A stretch of 64,000 bases of DNA from Cymbomonas tetramitiformis (GCA_001247695.2 LGRX02028673.1:1-64000); one strand, 5' to 3'; positions 1-12,025 are shown, counted from the stretch's first letter. Numbers and translations: made by a program. The notes: generated by a model not told the origin, from the letters alone.

Positions 1-1356
1 CACAACGGCCGAGATCAAGGCCGGGGTGGAGGCTGCGGGTTTGACCCAGAACGGCGACGTCCCAACGGAAGGTGCGTTCTTTGCTTGAAATAAGGTTTGT
101 GATAAGTTCTTCGTTTCTTATGTGCAAGTAAGGCCCTGTTCGCACCGTTTAGTACAGAAGTACTATACAAGTAAGGCCATGTTTACACACTACCTATACA
201 AACATGGCCATGTTTGAAACTAACTTAGTGTTGGTCGTGGCAGCAGAGGATCGGAAGGCAATCCTGCGGGATCTTATCGACGCCAAGGAGGAGGAGGAGG
301 AGGAGGATGCCAGGGGCAAGGGGAAGGCCGAGCCCAAGGGCAAGGAGAAGGCCGAGCCCAAGGGCAAGGAGAAGGCCGGGCCCAAGGGTAAGGAGGCCAT
401 GGCGGGCAAGGGCAAGGAGCCCATGGCGCCCAAGCGCCAAGGGCTCAAGGTGGCCGAAGCCCGAAAGCGGGTGGCCGAACAGGAGGTGCTTGAGCACGGC
501 CGCCTCAAGGTCGGCGACCACGCCTTGCTCATGGCTAGCGAGGACCACGAGGTGGAGGATGAGGAGAAGAGGTGGAAGGCGGGGACACCCGATGTTCCCA
601 CCTCTTGGTACAAGGACGACCTCACCCCGCAGGTCCACACCCCCCTGCTCTGCGGGGTGGTGGTGGAGACGGTGCCCAAGAAGCCGGCATGGCACTTTGG
701 GCACCAGGTGGCGGGGGGGCTCCCACGCGACCAGCTGTGCATCAAGGTAAGACCCGAACATGGCCCTACCTGCAATGTTTTCCTACGAAACCGCTTAAAC
801 ATGGCCATATCCGGACATGTTTACACTTCGAACTAACTTACGCGTGTGCTTGCAGATCACGGAGTTCCATTGGACTCTGTACGACCCGGTCCACCAGGAC
901 CGGGTCAAAAAAGCACTACTCTACCTGTTCGGACAGGTGGAGAAAAAAGTGCCTGAGAAGGCAGAGTTCAAGAGGCACCTCGATGACTTCCTCAAGGGGA
1001 GGTTCGCTACGGGGAGCCTCTTGTGTTGCGTGCCATGGGAGCAAGCAACACAAAGGTACGACGACGGAAAGGAGCTGTTGTACTACCACTCCGGGAAGCC
1101 CGACGGGCTGAAAGTGCCTAAACCGGCGGGAACCTCCGCGGAGGACGAGGACGAGGACGAGGAGGATGGGGACTATGTACCCCCGGCGGATGATGATGCG
1201 CCCGAAAAGGGGGATGAAGAGGAGGACGAGGACGAGGACGAGGACGAGAAGGAAGAGCCTCCTTCTCCTGAGCCTCCTTCTCCTTCTGCAAAAGGCAAAA
1301 ATAAGAGAAAAGTAGACAGTCCTGCAGTGAAAGGGAACAAGAGGAGCAAAAAATAG
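1..1356 (+). CDS. Spliced host gene, 3' part (unknown function)
   Basis: Three exons fit one reading frame: before 1 to 71, 244-746 and 856-1356 (stop TAG). Intron 72-243 starts G|GTGCGT and ends GGCAG; intron 747-855 starts AAG|GTAAGA and ends TTGCAG. Both contain AACTAACTTA, a good branch-point candidate, and both junctions keep phase. An ATG at 204 opens a longer frame but lies inside the first intron, so I do not use it as the start; the true start is left of the window. The protein has a Glu run, several lysine-rich KGKEKAEPK-type repeats, a globular middle (about 570-1120) that I do not recognise, an Asp/Glu-rich stretch, and a basic tail ending KRSKK that looks like a nuclear localisation signal. 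A nuclear or chromatin-associated protein is an inference from composition only. Confidence 0.6.
72..243 (+). other. Spliceosomal intron
   Basis: Begins GTGCGT after G71 and ends at GGCAG (239-243). The AACTAACTTA branch-like motif lies about 15-25 bases before the acceptor. It contains AAACATGGCCAT, the same motif found in the second intron and in the downstream minisatellite. Splicing joins phase 1 to phase 1 without a stop. Confidence 0.55.
747..855 (+). other. Spliceosomal intron
   Basis: A 109-base GT-AG intron (GTAAGA...TTGCAG) in phase 0. It contains AACATGGCCCTACCT, AAACATGGCCATA and AACTAACTTA. Its 3' half closely resembles the 3' half of the preceding intron. Confidence 0.7.
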
Positions 1357-1403
1357 AAAAATGTACACTTTCAGTAAATATTTTTAATTGAAAAATCATT
1401 CAA

Positions 1404-1880
1404 ACATTGCCATACTTACCCTGTACTTGAGTATAGATACATGATAGGTAGGGCCCTACTTACCCTTGTTTATGTATAAACATGGCCATACTTACCCTGT
1501 ACTTGGGTATAGATACATGATAGGTAGGGGCATACTTACCCTTGTTTATGCATATACATGGCCATGCCCCACCCAGTACTTGGTACGGATACATGATAGG
1601 TAGAGATTTCTGCACTGTTTATGTATAGACATGGCCATACTTACCCAGTACTTGAGTATAGATACATGATAGGTAGGGCCCTACTTACCCTTGTTTATGT
1701 ATAGACATGGCCATACTTACCCTGTACTTGAGTACAGATACATGATAGGTAGGGCCCTACTTACCCTTGTTTATGTATAGACATGGCCATACTTACCCAG
1801 TACTTGAGTATAGATACATGATAGATAGGGCCCTACTTACCCTTGTTTATGTATAGACATGGCCATACTTACCTTGTATC
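1404..1880. repeat. 76-bp minisatellite, about six units
   Basis: CATGGCC anchors recur at 1481, 1557, 1630, 1706, 1782 and 1858, giving spacings of 76, 73, 76, 76 and 76 bases. Each unit carries CATACTTACCC, GTACTTGAGTATAGATACA and GGTAGGGCCCTACTTACCC. The self-complementary GTAGGGCCCTAC can form a short hairpin. The array lies just downstream of the first gene and has no ORF of its own. Confidence 0.9.
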
Positions 1881-1970
1881 TACCCATTTTCTAAGTGATT
1901 CATGCATTCACGGGCGTACGTATGGTGCGTTAGACATTGGGTAGGTAGGGGGTAGGTAGGGGGTAAGTAA

Positions 1971-2067
1971 GGCCAAAAACCACGACCAAACATGGCCCTA
2001 CTTGGGTTGTGTTGCGCCGCGGAAAAACTGACTAAACATGGCCATGTCTGGTCGTGGTTTTTGGCCA
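1971..2067. repeat. Inverted repeat around AAACATGGCC motifs
   Basis: GGCCAAAAACCACGACCAAA at 1971 is mirrored by TGGTCGTGGTTTTTGGCC near 2050, each ending in CATGGCC on the inner side. The arms are about 25 bases with a roughly 45-base loop. This could be a small palindromic element or a folded transcript end. Confidence 0.7.
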
Positions 2068-2161
2068 TCCAGACACAAGGTAGATACAAGGCAAACATGG
2101 CCCTACCTACGATTCCTAAATTTGTAGGGAGTGCGGAAACCCACCAGCGCGGTGCCCCGTT

Positions 2162-2940
2162 TTACATGCGTGGCGTGACACGCACGCGCCCATTGCTGAA
2201 TAACCAGGAGGTCAACGGTCGCCCGCTGGTCGTGCATGAGCAGTCGCGAAACCACGGGCGCGTAGTACTCAGTGTCGAGCGCCTTGATAATAAACTGCCC
2301 CCGTTCACCTTCTCGTTGTCCAGGGTGTTCTTGCGCCGCGCCGCGGTGAGTGCGGCGTTGAAATCCGCGATGCCATCCTGCGGGTCCGTGTTGGCGGGGA
2401 AGTGCACGCCGAGCAAATCTGACACCCTGACACCCCCGGCTGCGGCAACCGCCGAGCCGCCGGCTCGACCAAAACCCGCGGCTTCCCGTCGAAAGCGGAT
2501 ACGGTGGTTGACTCCTCCAACCAGTCCGCGGCTGGCGACCGTGGCTTGACGATCAGCTCGAGGGTGGAGAGCGGAATTTTGTTCGCCTCCACGCGGACAA
2601 CCACAGTGACGTCATCCAGAGTGAAGAGGGACGTGAGCAACGGGTCCTCAGCAAGAAGACATGCCTGCAGGGTCGTGGCGATCTTCGCGTAGAGCGTACC
2701 AACGTGCAACTCCGTGCCCTTCAAGAGAGTGTCCTTGTCCTCCGTGCATTTCTTCAAAACATGCTTGGCCACGCTCTTGTCAAACCGCGCGCGAAGCAAT
2801 GTCTTGCAGGCAGTCACAAAAGCAAGTGACGCCGAATTAGAAACCGGCGGTACCGCCGCTGCCGGGGTGTTGGGTGTGGCTGCATGAGACGCAGTCGCGT
2901 TGTCGAAAATCGTAGCTAGAGAGCGACGGCGCGAAGCCAT
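2162..2940 (-). pseudogene. Decayed Gag of an LTR retroelement
   Basis: The minus-strand frame from ATG 2940 gives a protein that parallels the Gag at 33667-35913: a basic start, a TL-rich middle, a P(R/H)SPA(A/R)xW block, then after a frameshift near 2430 the segment HFPANTDPQDGIADFNAALTA, matching YFDSKLDPDPLIQDFDACLTA. Only the first third survives and the reading frame is broken. The leader upstream of the ATG was split by the transposon at 2950-4036 and continues after 4040. It is an old relative of the 33201-36494 element. Confidence 0.65.
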
Positions 2941-2949
2941 CGCTGATGA

Positions 2950-4036
2950 TGCCTATTCTCCCGGGGGTGGGTTAACCCACCGTAAGAGGGGTTTACGGTG
3001 GGTTACCCAACCCTAAGCATTCCACATTTCCCGCGCACTCCGCGCGATAACAGGTGGTTAACCCCGTGAAAAATAACAACTAGACGCCCATGCGGAGCTG
3101 GCAAAATCACCAACAACCCAAGCAGGGCTTTGGAAACTCGCAAAACTCATGCCGCCGTCAACCCAAACCAGAAACCCAGAAAAAATATGTTGGTCGTTTG
3201 CTTACCGTCCCGTCAGGTGCCTGTCTGTGGTCGGGATTCGTTGGGCCCTTCAAGAGTTCGCCGATAACTGTAGTGACCTCTTTGAATACCCTCTCGACGG
3301 ATGCGGAAGTAGTAGGCTATGACCCAGGGAAGGCAGCGAGCAAGCTCTTCACTGTCAAATTCAAATACGATGGTGACGTGCACGACAAGGCTTTGAAGTT
3401 CGTGGAGGAATATCTGTTCGGTGACCCACCGGATAACGAACGCGACGAAGAGGAGGCACCAGCCGAGACAACCTTAGCTCTTGTTGTTCGCAGTGGCAAC
3501 GGCTCTGACTCGGCCGACCCAGCAGCACCACTTGTTTGCCCTAGGCCTCGCAGGAATTACTGTACCGTTAATATGCGCTTACCCCGAGTAATGTGAGTAT
3601 TTCTTCTACAATTTACATGATATTTTGCTGTATACCCAAATATGGATTAGCGCGCGGGGGGTTGGCTATCTTGACTTTGGGCATGCATGTGATAAATCGT
3701 GATGCCTCAACACATTATCAAACCTTAAAAAGTCTTAACATGCCATCAGAGATGAGGTATATAGCCTAGGTGAACCTAACAATACGTCCGGTTTTTGGTA
3801 ACCCACCGTAAGCAATTGCCTCAACCCACCAGTCGACCCTATCGACTTGGCATATCATTTTCATGAAATAAATCAGTCGGAGTGCATTATATTAGGGTAT
3901 CTACGGTCGAAAGGACTCATAATAGTTATCCCGAAGCATAGGTTCGATGCCTCAACTCGATTTGTGCATGAGTTATAGGCCATTCAAAATTGCTCTTACG
4001 GTGGGTTAACCCACCTTAACCCCGGGAGAATAGGCA
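2950..4036. mobile_element. Non-autonomous DNA transposon with inverted ends
   Basis: The left end TGCCTATTCTCCCGGGG followed by TGGGTTAACCCACCGTAAG is matched in inverted orientation at the right end (CTTACGGTGGGTTAACCCACC, then CCCCGGGAGAATAGGCA). Both sides are flanked by ATGA (2946-2949 and 4037-4040), a plausible 4-bp target duplication. No transposase is visible. The insertion splits the leader of a Gag relic. Superfamily not assigned. Confidence 0.75.
3090..3596 (+). CDS. Small ORF inside the 1.09-kb transposon
   Basis: A 168-codon frame with an acidic tail and a KLFTVKFKYDGDV segment of the sort seen in Tudor/chromo-like barrels. I see no transposase motif. It may be a captured gene fragment or chance; the basic start (MRSWQNHQQPKQ) looks non-coding. 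Confidence 0.25.
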   Translation: MRSWQNHQQPKQGFGNSQNSCRRQPKPETQKKYVGRLLTVPSGACLWSGFVGPFKSSPITVVTSLNTLSTDAEVVGYDPGKAASKLFTVKFKYDGDVHDKALKFVEEYLFGDPPDNERDEEEAPAETTLALVVRSGNGSDSADPAAPLVCPRPRRNYCTVNMRLPRVM

Positions 4037-4040
4037 ATGA

Positions 4041-4640
4041 AGTTCGTGTGGAAACCTTGATAGAAGACTATAGGGTAAGGTGGCGAGGAAAACCGGGAAC
4101 GTGGCGGCCACAAGCAGAGGGGGTTGTCGACAGAATGCGAAAACTCTGAAGGCGCACGCTGCGAACTCGATCGTGTGGACTGAACGGCGGTCTAGACGAG
4201 CAATAAGGAATTCAGTGACGGATCCAACCAAAATAATACTCCCACGTGCCAACGGGTTCACGAGCCAGGAATGCGCACCCGAAGCTAGCTGCGTTTCGCC
4301 CGAATCAACCGAAAGCCAGCGCTAGGCCATGCCAAAATCCTCGTTCTCATCTAGTGGCGTCCACCTACCCCATCACAAGCGTCGGTGCTTAACCAATCAT
4401 GGCTAAGGTCGCAGTGTCTAGATAAAACGTGCGTGGAGTCAAACCTGTTGAGATATACACTTCAGCCGGTGGAGGTAGAGTTCTTAGGTGAAAATCTATC
4501 AGCCCATAAAATGATTAATCGGCCCGTTAAGTAATTGAGGGCTGGTGATAACTACTATAACCGTATCACTAGTATACTGTCACTAACCTACTATATGTAT
4601 ATGACATCTGAATTCAGGCAGGGTGTCGTATCCAGCAAAC
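4041..4640 (-). mobile_element. Leader and LTR relic of the decayed Gag element
   Basis: Segments GGGTAAGGTGGCGA, TTAACCAATCATGGCTA and AACCTGTTGAGATATA match, in order, the leader of the intact element (GGGTAAGGTGGCGA at 35943, TTAGCCAATCATGCTA near 36250, AACCTGTGAGATATA at 36302). The LTR of this relic should therefore begin at about 4447. Its outer edge cannot be placed. Confidence 0.5.
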
Positions 4641-6455
4641 GTTTAGAAAATTATGCGCAGTGGACGTTGGTGCGCAGCACTTTATACAATCAAGTTGAGC
4701 TCGTCAATGCCAACGGCAATCGTCGGTATCCGCGATATCGATGGAAGAAAAATAGATAGTAAATAATATGTTTATTTAAATAATCATGTAAATTAAATTC
4801 ACGATGACATGCTAGACGGTGCGAGACGTTATGGCCGTAACACTGGTTCAAACATTTTTCGGGACTGAGACGGAAATCACGTTCCAGTTCCAGCGCGTAC
4901 ATCCCTTTCCTATCAATTATGTCATTTGTGTGGTTTTGTTTAGTGTTCGCTGTTCTGTTCAGGCGCAACCCGCCTCAGGGTCGATCTATGGATTGATGTC
5001 ATGTCAGGCAATAGTCGGCATTGAAATCGGTTTATCGGAGCAAGCTGATTGGCTAGGACGAGGTATGACGACTGCCGACTCTTAAATGTTAGATCCATGT
5101 CACACCCCCGCTATTCGAAATTTTGCGAGTCGACGGAATAGCGCGGGGGGTTTCACATAAGCCTGACATGCAGTAAAGTTTCGAATATAAGAATATCTTA
5201 GTCAAAGAATAATTGACCGGAAGGAAGCCAAAATCCCATAAGAATAAACAGTACCGACAGCGCCCATATCGGATAAATTTTTTAGTGTATGGCCAATCAT
5301 CTGACATCCCAATCCTACTCACCCAACACCTTGATTCAAGCTCATTTATTTATCCTTAGATGTGTGCCTTTCTTGCTACATTCTACCGAATCTTGGTGCA
5401 ATTCACGCAATTTGCACCTAAACTCGCTGTCCATGGCGGATACACAGTATGCGGAAAGAACCCAGCGAATTTGGCGTTTGTGACACTATAACTTTTGAAA
5501 CCCAGCGTGTTTATGAATATTTTGATGACCGGATGTTGGGATTCGATCCGATATCGGACCCCCGCGTGTGCTATTCTAGCATTCGAGACATTACTGTAGC
5601 ATATTTTGTCGTCTTTCCGTTGTAGCCGTTCCGTTGTTTCCGTTGTGCTCTGTGCATACTTCGATCTAATGAAGGCCTGACTTTTTGACGGCTTTGGACA
5701 GAGACGACTCCCTGCCGACTAAATCCGTCGTGCCACGTTGGAAAACCGACTCGTCTGATAAGCCAAGTCATCGGGTTTCTGTTAACGAGTGCAGTGCTGC
5801 AGTCTAGCTTTTGTTTTGTTCCGTCGTTGCGGGTGGCACGACCAACCGAGGTTCTGTCATAACGGGATCTATCATTGGCCTTGACCGTGCCAGCATTATT
5901 CCAAGAAGATCGATCCGAATCGGAGATTGTATCCGAAGAGATACAATGTAAACCAAATACACATAATGGCACGATTTATTCTTCGGCAGTGTTAGAGATC
6001 CGTATGTTTTGCACGGCCTTCGTTTTAAGGAGTTCGTCAACTTACCTGCTTGATAGAAGCGCGTTGCAGGATCGGTATGTTATACAGTAACACTAGCCAG
6101 AATAGGCATCGGGCCACCCAATTGCAAAGCCAAGGCGACAACTGTCCGAGTGGGTGGAAGCCGAAAAGAAGGCGACGCAGGGATGGCTGCCAAATGAGTA
6201 GTGGCGACACGTTGGAAAAGGGAAAGCAATCGAGCTCGAGAGGCAGGCGCAGCTTGGCCAAATAAATCAAGCCAATCGGATCCGTTCAAGATCGCAGATG
6301 CGCAGAAAGGTCCTTCTGCAAATTAATATTGGGCTGCGCAAAGAGACCCCGCCCAAGCTCCGAATCCAACTCGGGCCAACCCACTGACGGGAAGGGACGA
6401 TCATCTCTCCGGGCCTCAACCACTCGGTTGTGCGAAGTGCCAAGCGGCAACGTGG
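4641..6455. other. Intergenic, no supported feature
   Basis: Only short unrelated ORFs in all frames, without family motifs or a splice pattern. There is an inverted pair around CGCTATTC...GAATAGCG at 5110-5145. Probably old transposon debris. Confidence 0.4.
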
Positions 6456-6670
6456 AAATTTTATCGCCACGCGGGGTTTTGTCGCCTGGCGGGGCGGTTT
6501 TGTCGCCATGGGGGAAATTTGTCGCCACGCCAAAATGTCCCGCGTAGGGACAATTTGTCGCCATGAAACAAAAAGTCACACGGAGGAAAACTTGTCGCCA
6601 TGGAAAGGGAAAATTTGTCGCTATGGCGACAAGAAGTCGCCAATGGAGATTATGTGTCGCCATGGCGAAA
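6456..6670. repeat. GTCGCCATGG-rich repeat cluster
   Basis: About ten imperfect copies of TTTGTCGCCA(T/C)GG in 215 bases, spaced roughly 15-35 bases. The same TTTTGTCGC(C/A) core recurs in the inverted-repeat arms (about 8390 and 32340) and at both ends of the insertion at 28291-30801, so it probably marks a transposon family. Confidence 0.6.
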
Positions 6671-7084
6671 ATGACATATAAATGTTAAAAGTATACAGTA
6701 GCTTCCCGTCTAGTAGCCAACTGTTATGTAAAATATTTGTGCAAGGGATATTACACACACAGCTATGCAAAATATCTATGTAAGGGATATTACACACACA
6801 CAGCTATGTATACTTCGTATGAATAATATATGAATCGCGAATAGTATGCTATATTCACTGACATCGACCGAATACGGATGATGAACACAGTAGGAATGAT
6901 GAGTACGATTGATGAATTGCATATTTACATACCGTTCAAAGATGACAAAACACAAGTACCCTAGAACAGTTGGCTAGAAGGTAACCTACTAACCGACAGC
7001 TAAAGAGTCTAAAATACGCAGTCATCACACAAGTGGTATGCATGCTGTTTGCTGTAGTTCCTCCGGATCCTGCAAAAACGCGCG

Positions 7085-7530
7085 CGCATAGTTAGCCAGG
7101 GCGTTGGGATTTGAATCCAAGCCGACAGACAAGCTGTTCGGACTTCGCCCTCATCCTAATTATTGCTTACCAAATCAACCAACGGATGCGGTAAGGCAGT
7201 GTCATCAAGTAGCAGTACTTCCAAAATCTAAGAGTGAAGCAACTAAGGTGCGTGTGTAGACTCGCAGAAGCAGTCCGGCAACCGGCAGTGTACCTGCAAA
7301 ACTGAAACGCGAAGTCGGCCAGGACGTTGGGGATCGAATCCAGGCCGACAGACAAGCTGTGCGGACGTCGCCCTCATTATGAATCCAAAGCCGAGCGCTG
7401 AATGAATAAGTCGGTTACAGTACCTGTGAAATTGACACGCAGGTCAGTCAGAGCGTTGGGGATCGAACCCAAGCCGACATACCAGTTGCACTGACGTCAC
7501 CCTCAAAATGAGGCCCAAGCCGAGCGCCAA
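7085..7530 (-). repeat. Three tRNA-like (SINE-type) repeat copies
   Basis: Read on the minus strand, each unit has GAGGGCGA(C/A)GTC(C/A)G, then AGCTTGTCGGC, then a Pol III B-box-like GGATTCGATCC or GGGTTCGATCC. Copies are centred near 7120, 7330 and 7460; a related unit lies at 29138-29240. Only the 3' half of a tRNA fold is recognisable; no complete cloverleaf was found. Confidence 0.45.
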
Positions 7531-9190
7531 AAATTGAGAAATCCGCTCAACTCGCACCTGTCCATATCAACCATTAAATAAAAACCCCGTAAGTCGCAGC
7601 GACTAAAATCGGCTGTCTTAAAGAAACATTTATCTCAGCTAAAAGCTGCGACAAATCACGCCGATGCAATCCACCAGCGACTGTCAGGAAGCAAAAACAA
7701 CTATATTAAGGAAATCTCTCAGACTCCGAAAAACAGTGCGTTAGTATGGCGCATGTTTAAAAACAAGATGCAGAGCTCCAGGCACGCTGCGTGCGCGCCC
7801 ATGCCTCTCACGAGCAGAATGAGCAGCCGTTGCAACCTGTAGCAAAAACAAGAGCGAGAGTGGAACATACCAGAAGTGAAAATATATGTAAGGGGTAGTG
7901 AGAGAAAGCAAAGCAGGATACATAACATTCACTGCAGAGCAAACCCGCAGGTGTGTTGCCGTCAAGAAGATATTTGAAAAAGGAACGAAACGTGATCGCC
8001 ACAGGTTATGAGACTCTTAGACTGCCGATGCGGCTCGATGCTCGTTCGTGTCGGATGGAATCCAACGATTTCTTCACATCACGATCAGAACCGATTCTGA
8101 TTGGCACTTCGTTCATCTTGAGACTTGAGGACCGTTGAGCGCAGCCGCAGCTCGCAGGTCAGAATGCGGTAGGGTGTTCTCGTTGTCACGTGCTCACGTC
8201 GCGGTCGGTAGACGAAAGGGCTGGCAAAGTATGATGCTGATGGCGATGCAGAATTTCCCAAGAAAAAATGACAGAATATGAACTGAAATGGAATTTCTAA
8301 GGGTTCGGATATTCCCCCGGAAATTTCTGCATCCAGCCGAAAATTCTGCGGCGAACCCAAAAATTCTGTATGGAGACAAAAGAAACCATTATGGCGACAA
8401 AAAGGAGAGGGTACCGTGCCAAGCGCCTGTAGGGAGGAATGGCGACTTTGTTCCAACCTCCCCGCCGCCAAACCTTCCCCGTGACTGCAAAGACTAGGGA
8501 GGCAGCACTCCTCCAAGGCTGGCGCCCCAAGCCGCATACGAGACCACACCTGAGCCCAAGAACCTACCTACCCTGTCAATGACAGCCGTTGGGTGGATGA
8601 GAGACTTAAGCCCCCCCCGGCCGTGGGAACTTGACTGCCGGCAACCGATTCCTCGTTCAACGGCAACGGGCTTCCTTCGATAGTTATACGACCCCCCCCA
8701 TATATAACATGGTTCCACGATTTAAAATAAAATCGTTATCTGCACTTGATTATTTCTCGCGTCACTCGACGCCCACAACCCACGAATCTCGACGTGTTAG
8801 CCCCCAATGTGAATCTAATCATATTTGGCTCATAAAAAGTCCCGAAATCCTCACCTAAATATTTGGCTCACTAAAGCCCCGCGAAATTTCTCACGCACGC
8901 GTTCCACAACACCTTGTTCCCAAAACTACTTAAAGTTTCTCCAAAACAAAATATGTATTCACCAAATATCTATTGTCACCAAAACACTCGAACTGTTTAT
9001 TTTGAAGCCCCTAATATGCGCATGGCGTCACCGTCAGACTAACATGTTTCATGTGAAATTTCTCGGTTACCATTTGTCGCGTTTTGCACAAGGAATTCAC
9101 AATTTTAAAACGAAAATGTTAGCGAGCACAGCTCACTCTCATCTGTGATTCTGGGCCGGAATGTTCGTGTATATTTATAATCTAACCATT

Positions 9191-9416
9191 GACTGAGTTC
9201 TGACCAGGTAGCCCTGACAGGCAGGCCCCTGAGTCAGAGTGTCCAGATTGAGATCGTGACTAGGGTACGAGTACGGGTACAGTAGTTCGTGTGACCGTTC
9301 CGGGTTTAGGTTATTAAGTTATTACTTCTCATTATTCAGTTTAAGTTGTTATCCGAAAGTAGCACTCGACTGCGTTACTGATATTATCTGAATATACCGA
9401 ACGGGTATATTCCCCT
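9191..9416. mobile_element. 226-bp insertion in the left arm (solo-LTR-like)
   Basis: The sequence GACTGAGTTCTG...TATTCCCCT is present only in the left arm and is bounded by ACCATT on both sides (9185-9190, 9417-9422). The matching site in the right arm (about 15355) reads continuously. It has the size and AT-rich 3' half of a small solo LTR, but no clean TG...CA ends. Confidence 0.6.
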
Positions 9417-9978
9417 ACCATTTGACAATTCCCAAATCCTGCTTGCATACTCCCACTTCGAAAAACGGGCATGTGTCATTCATTGTCATACATCATCGAA
9501 TTGTGAGTGCAGCATTTCCCATATTACCATAAGCTGAATCCAAGGTTAACTGGACCACCATGCACATCACCCATCTTCGTCTTTAACCATTTAACACGGC
9601 GTCTATAATCAACCAGGTTAGGTCACTTGAATAGACTATGGGTAGTACAATCATATTATACAAGTCAACATGGATATACAGGGTATATACAACATCGTTA
9701 TACAAGGTATTTACAATATCAGGTAAAAGTTTCCCCTCACAATCCCATCTATCAGAGTTAGCTCACGTCGTTGTACGAGCATATGATACGTATAAGTCTA
9801 AACTGACCCATTCTCGAGCATCAAACCTTCAGATCCTCCAAATGATTATGGGAATTCAGCTTCCAGCATTCTCTTGAACATGCTAGTCTCGAGGCAGTTT
9901 GAACAGGACCCTTCTACTTGGTGTGTGTGTGTGTGTTATACAGTGGGTTTGCTGTGCTGGGTGTGCTTATGCTGTGAG

Positions 9979-11754
9979 TCATAAAGAGGGACGCATCATA
10001 CGTGGGCCGCACTTTCGCTGCCTTCTCTTCTGCAACTGCACAAACGTAGAATGAACATAAAGCTGATCAGGAATTACTTGTACCATCGGATGAAAGGGGT
10101 TTGAGTGCGCAAATACAATTGAAAGTGGACAGAAATGACTTGCACAAACGGTTGCACCTGGCTTGAGTGCACTTACCAACGTCTCGATTGGCATTTCAAA
10201 CTGCTTGGCGCATAGCAGCTCCCCTGCGAGCTTCGTGTATGCCCTTTCCGCTTGCACCACATCGTTGTTGCACCTGCCAAGGCCAAGAAGCACGATCCTG
10301 AGAACATCCTCCCCAAATTTCTACAGCTCGATACTTAAATACAGAGCAAACACTCGCCACCGCAAACTCGCATAAGCAAAGGGGTATCGCAATAAAAGCA
10401 TTTCGGTCACCTCGTTTTCATCAGCATAGTCTGATTTAAGCTTAAGATGCTCCAGCTGTTCGACGAGGCTGTTCGATAAAAGAGGTGGCTTGGCTTCGAT
10501 TCTCCCATTGGATAAGGCCCTTAGCGTGCCGCTCATACTGATGTAAGTGCCACCAAACGAGACAACGAGATATCGCGTTACCGGCAAAGCGCAACGTTCT
10601 GGGCAGGGTGTCGAGCCGCTGTGTGCATCGTTGTCACACGCGATGCAGAGTAGTTCTTGATTGACGCGATTGTAGCATAGCGCAATGGTTGCCTGCATAT
10701 GCAGAGAGGGAGCTCCAAGCGTCACGCATATGAGCTTGGTAACTTAACTTAAACTACTTTTGCACCAAAGGATATGCTCTTGTTTCTCCGGGCTGCGCAC
10801 AAACCTTTCTGCTTGCTTCAAGTATTCATTCAGCACATCGTACTCTAAAAGCGCGAGCTTAACCACTTGCACGAACTTCAACAGCACTTCCGAAACTGTC
10901 GATGTGCGCGTGTTCAACTTTCACAAGCAACACATGCACGTAGCGTTGGGGTGAGTGAAGCAAGACAAGGCACACCCATTTGGAGAGCCGGTGGAAGGGC
11001 CGAAACCGTACCAAACTGAAATACCCGTCCCTGGCAGGGTCAGAGAGACCTTTTCACACATCAGAGATTCAAAAAGTTAGTGGTAGTGCACCTGGCAGCG
11101 ATCGCAGCTTGGAAAATGTGCAGGGTGATAAGGCGAAATGATCACTCCACGGTGACTTTGTGCGTTCGGATCGGCTGAGTGCAACCTGCCACACCCAAAC
11201 ACCCGCTCGAGGTCGGGAAAAAACATGAGGACGTGTGCACCAGCAGTCACCAGTGGGACTCGTTTAGGTCAGATTATACACATACTCATAAGTTACTCGA
11301 GTCAGATGCGATACAACACAGGCATCGCACCTGACAAGGTTTCAAGGCACGAGGTGTTTCTCGAACCTCTCTGAAACCGCATTGTCGATGCTGATGACGT
11401 TCAAGCAACTAGAAAGTCTCCATAGAGAGAGAGGGAAAATGCGTGACCAAGGAGGAATCCAGGCCTGACCGCCTGAGGTGTTACGCGTCTTAGGTCTGCA
11501 TTCAAGGAGTTAGCATTCGAGGAGGCTGACAGAACACTGCCTGAATAATTATTAACAGCACACCAAGAAAAGCCCCAAGTGTACCTGTAGTTGCATTCCT
11601 CACACAAGGCGCACTCTTCATTAACGCAAAATATTACTGATGCTTTATCACACAGCGCGCAAGCAAAAACATCGCCTGTAATAACGCCCCAAGTACAAGA
11701 CGTATTTTGCAAAGATTGATTGACTGTAGCAGTTTGCACGCCAGCGTATTCCAT
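9979..11754 (-). CDS. B-box zinc-finger protein gene, left copy
   Basis: This is the mirror copy of the gene at 12999-14789. Exon 1 (11754-11585) encodes a B-box half with CALCDKASVIFC and ALCEEC and ends at AG|GTACAC. A later exon near 10690 encodes LLCIACDNDAHS, the C-x2-C-D-x3-H part of a B-box. The last exons encode a helical segment (AERAYTKLAGELL) and a basic tail with a stop at 9979. B-box proteins of this kind are nuclear transcriptional regulators in plants and algae. Compared with the right copy, 17 bases are missing near 10248, which changes the frame of that exon unless a different acceptor is used, so this copy may be impaired. Exon limits are inferred. Confidence 0.5.
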
Positions 11755-12025
11755 TTCCACGATGTATGTACAGTCGCTTGAGTGTCCAGGCAGGCTCGTT
11801 TTTCTCGCTGAACTCGTCGAGGGATCTAATGAATAATAATGTCTTCACTCTTGTATGTTAGAAATTGTTTTGGATATATGTCGGTGGGTTCTCACAGGTT
11901 ATTCCAAACGAAATTTGAACTTGAAAGCAGATGCACGGTATTAATGTAGGGCTCTAGCTTTCGTTGAGTATTGGATGTTTTGTGAGGACAGGGAGTGACA
12001 TGACATGACATGACAAGACACTGCA

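Larger units (their letters stand above)
8101..12025. repeat. Left arm of a giant inverted repeat
   Basis: The reverse complement of 8101-12025 matches 12733-15634 and then continues at 31394-32636. Coordinates of paired ORFs inside the arms sum to about 24751 (10725+14026, 11760+12993). The outer edge reads TTGGCACTTCGTTCATCTTG at 8101 and its complement ends at 32636. The inner edge lies in a CATGA-type simple repeat. Identity is high, with scattered substitutions and indels. Confidence 0.9.

Noticed and set aside
204..242. ATG 204 as start of the first gene
   Set aside because: The segment contains a branch-point-like AACTAACTTA and ends in GGCAG with phase-matched exons on both sides, so it is intronic.
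1404..1880. CRISPR-like array
   Set aside because: Units are contiguous 76-bp tandem repeats without unique spacers, in a eukaryotic context.
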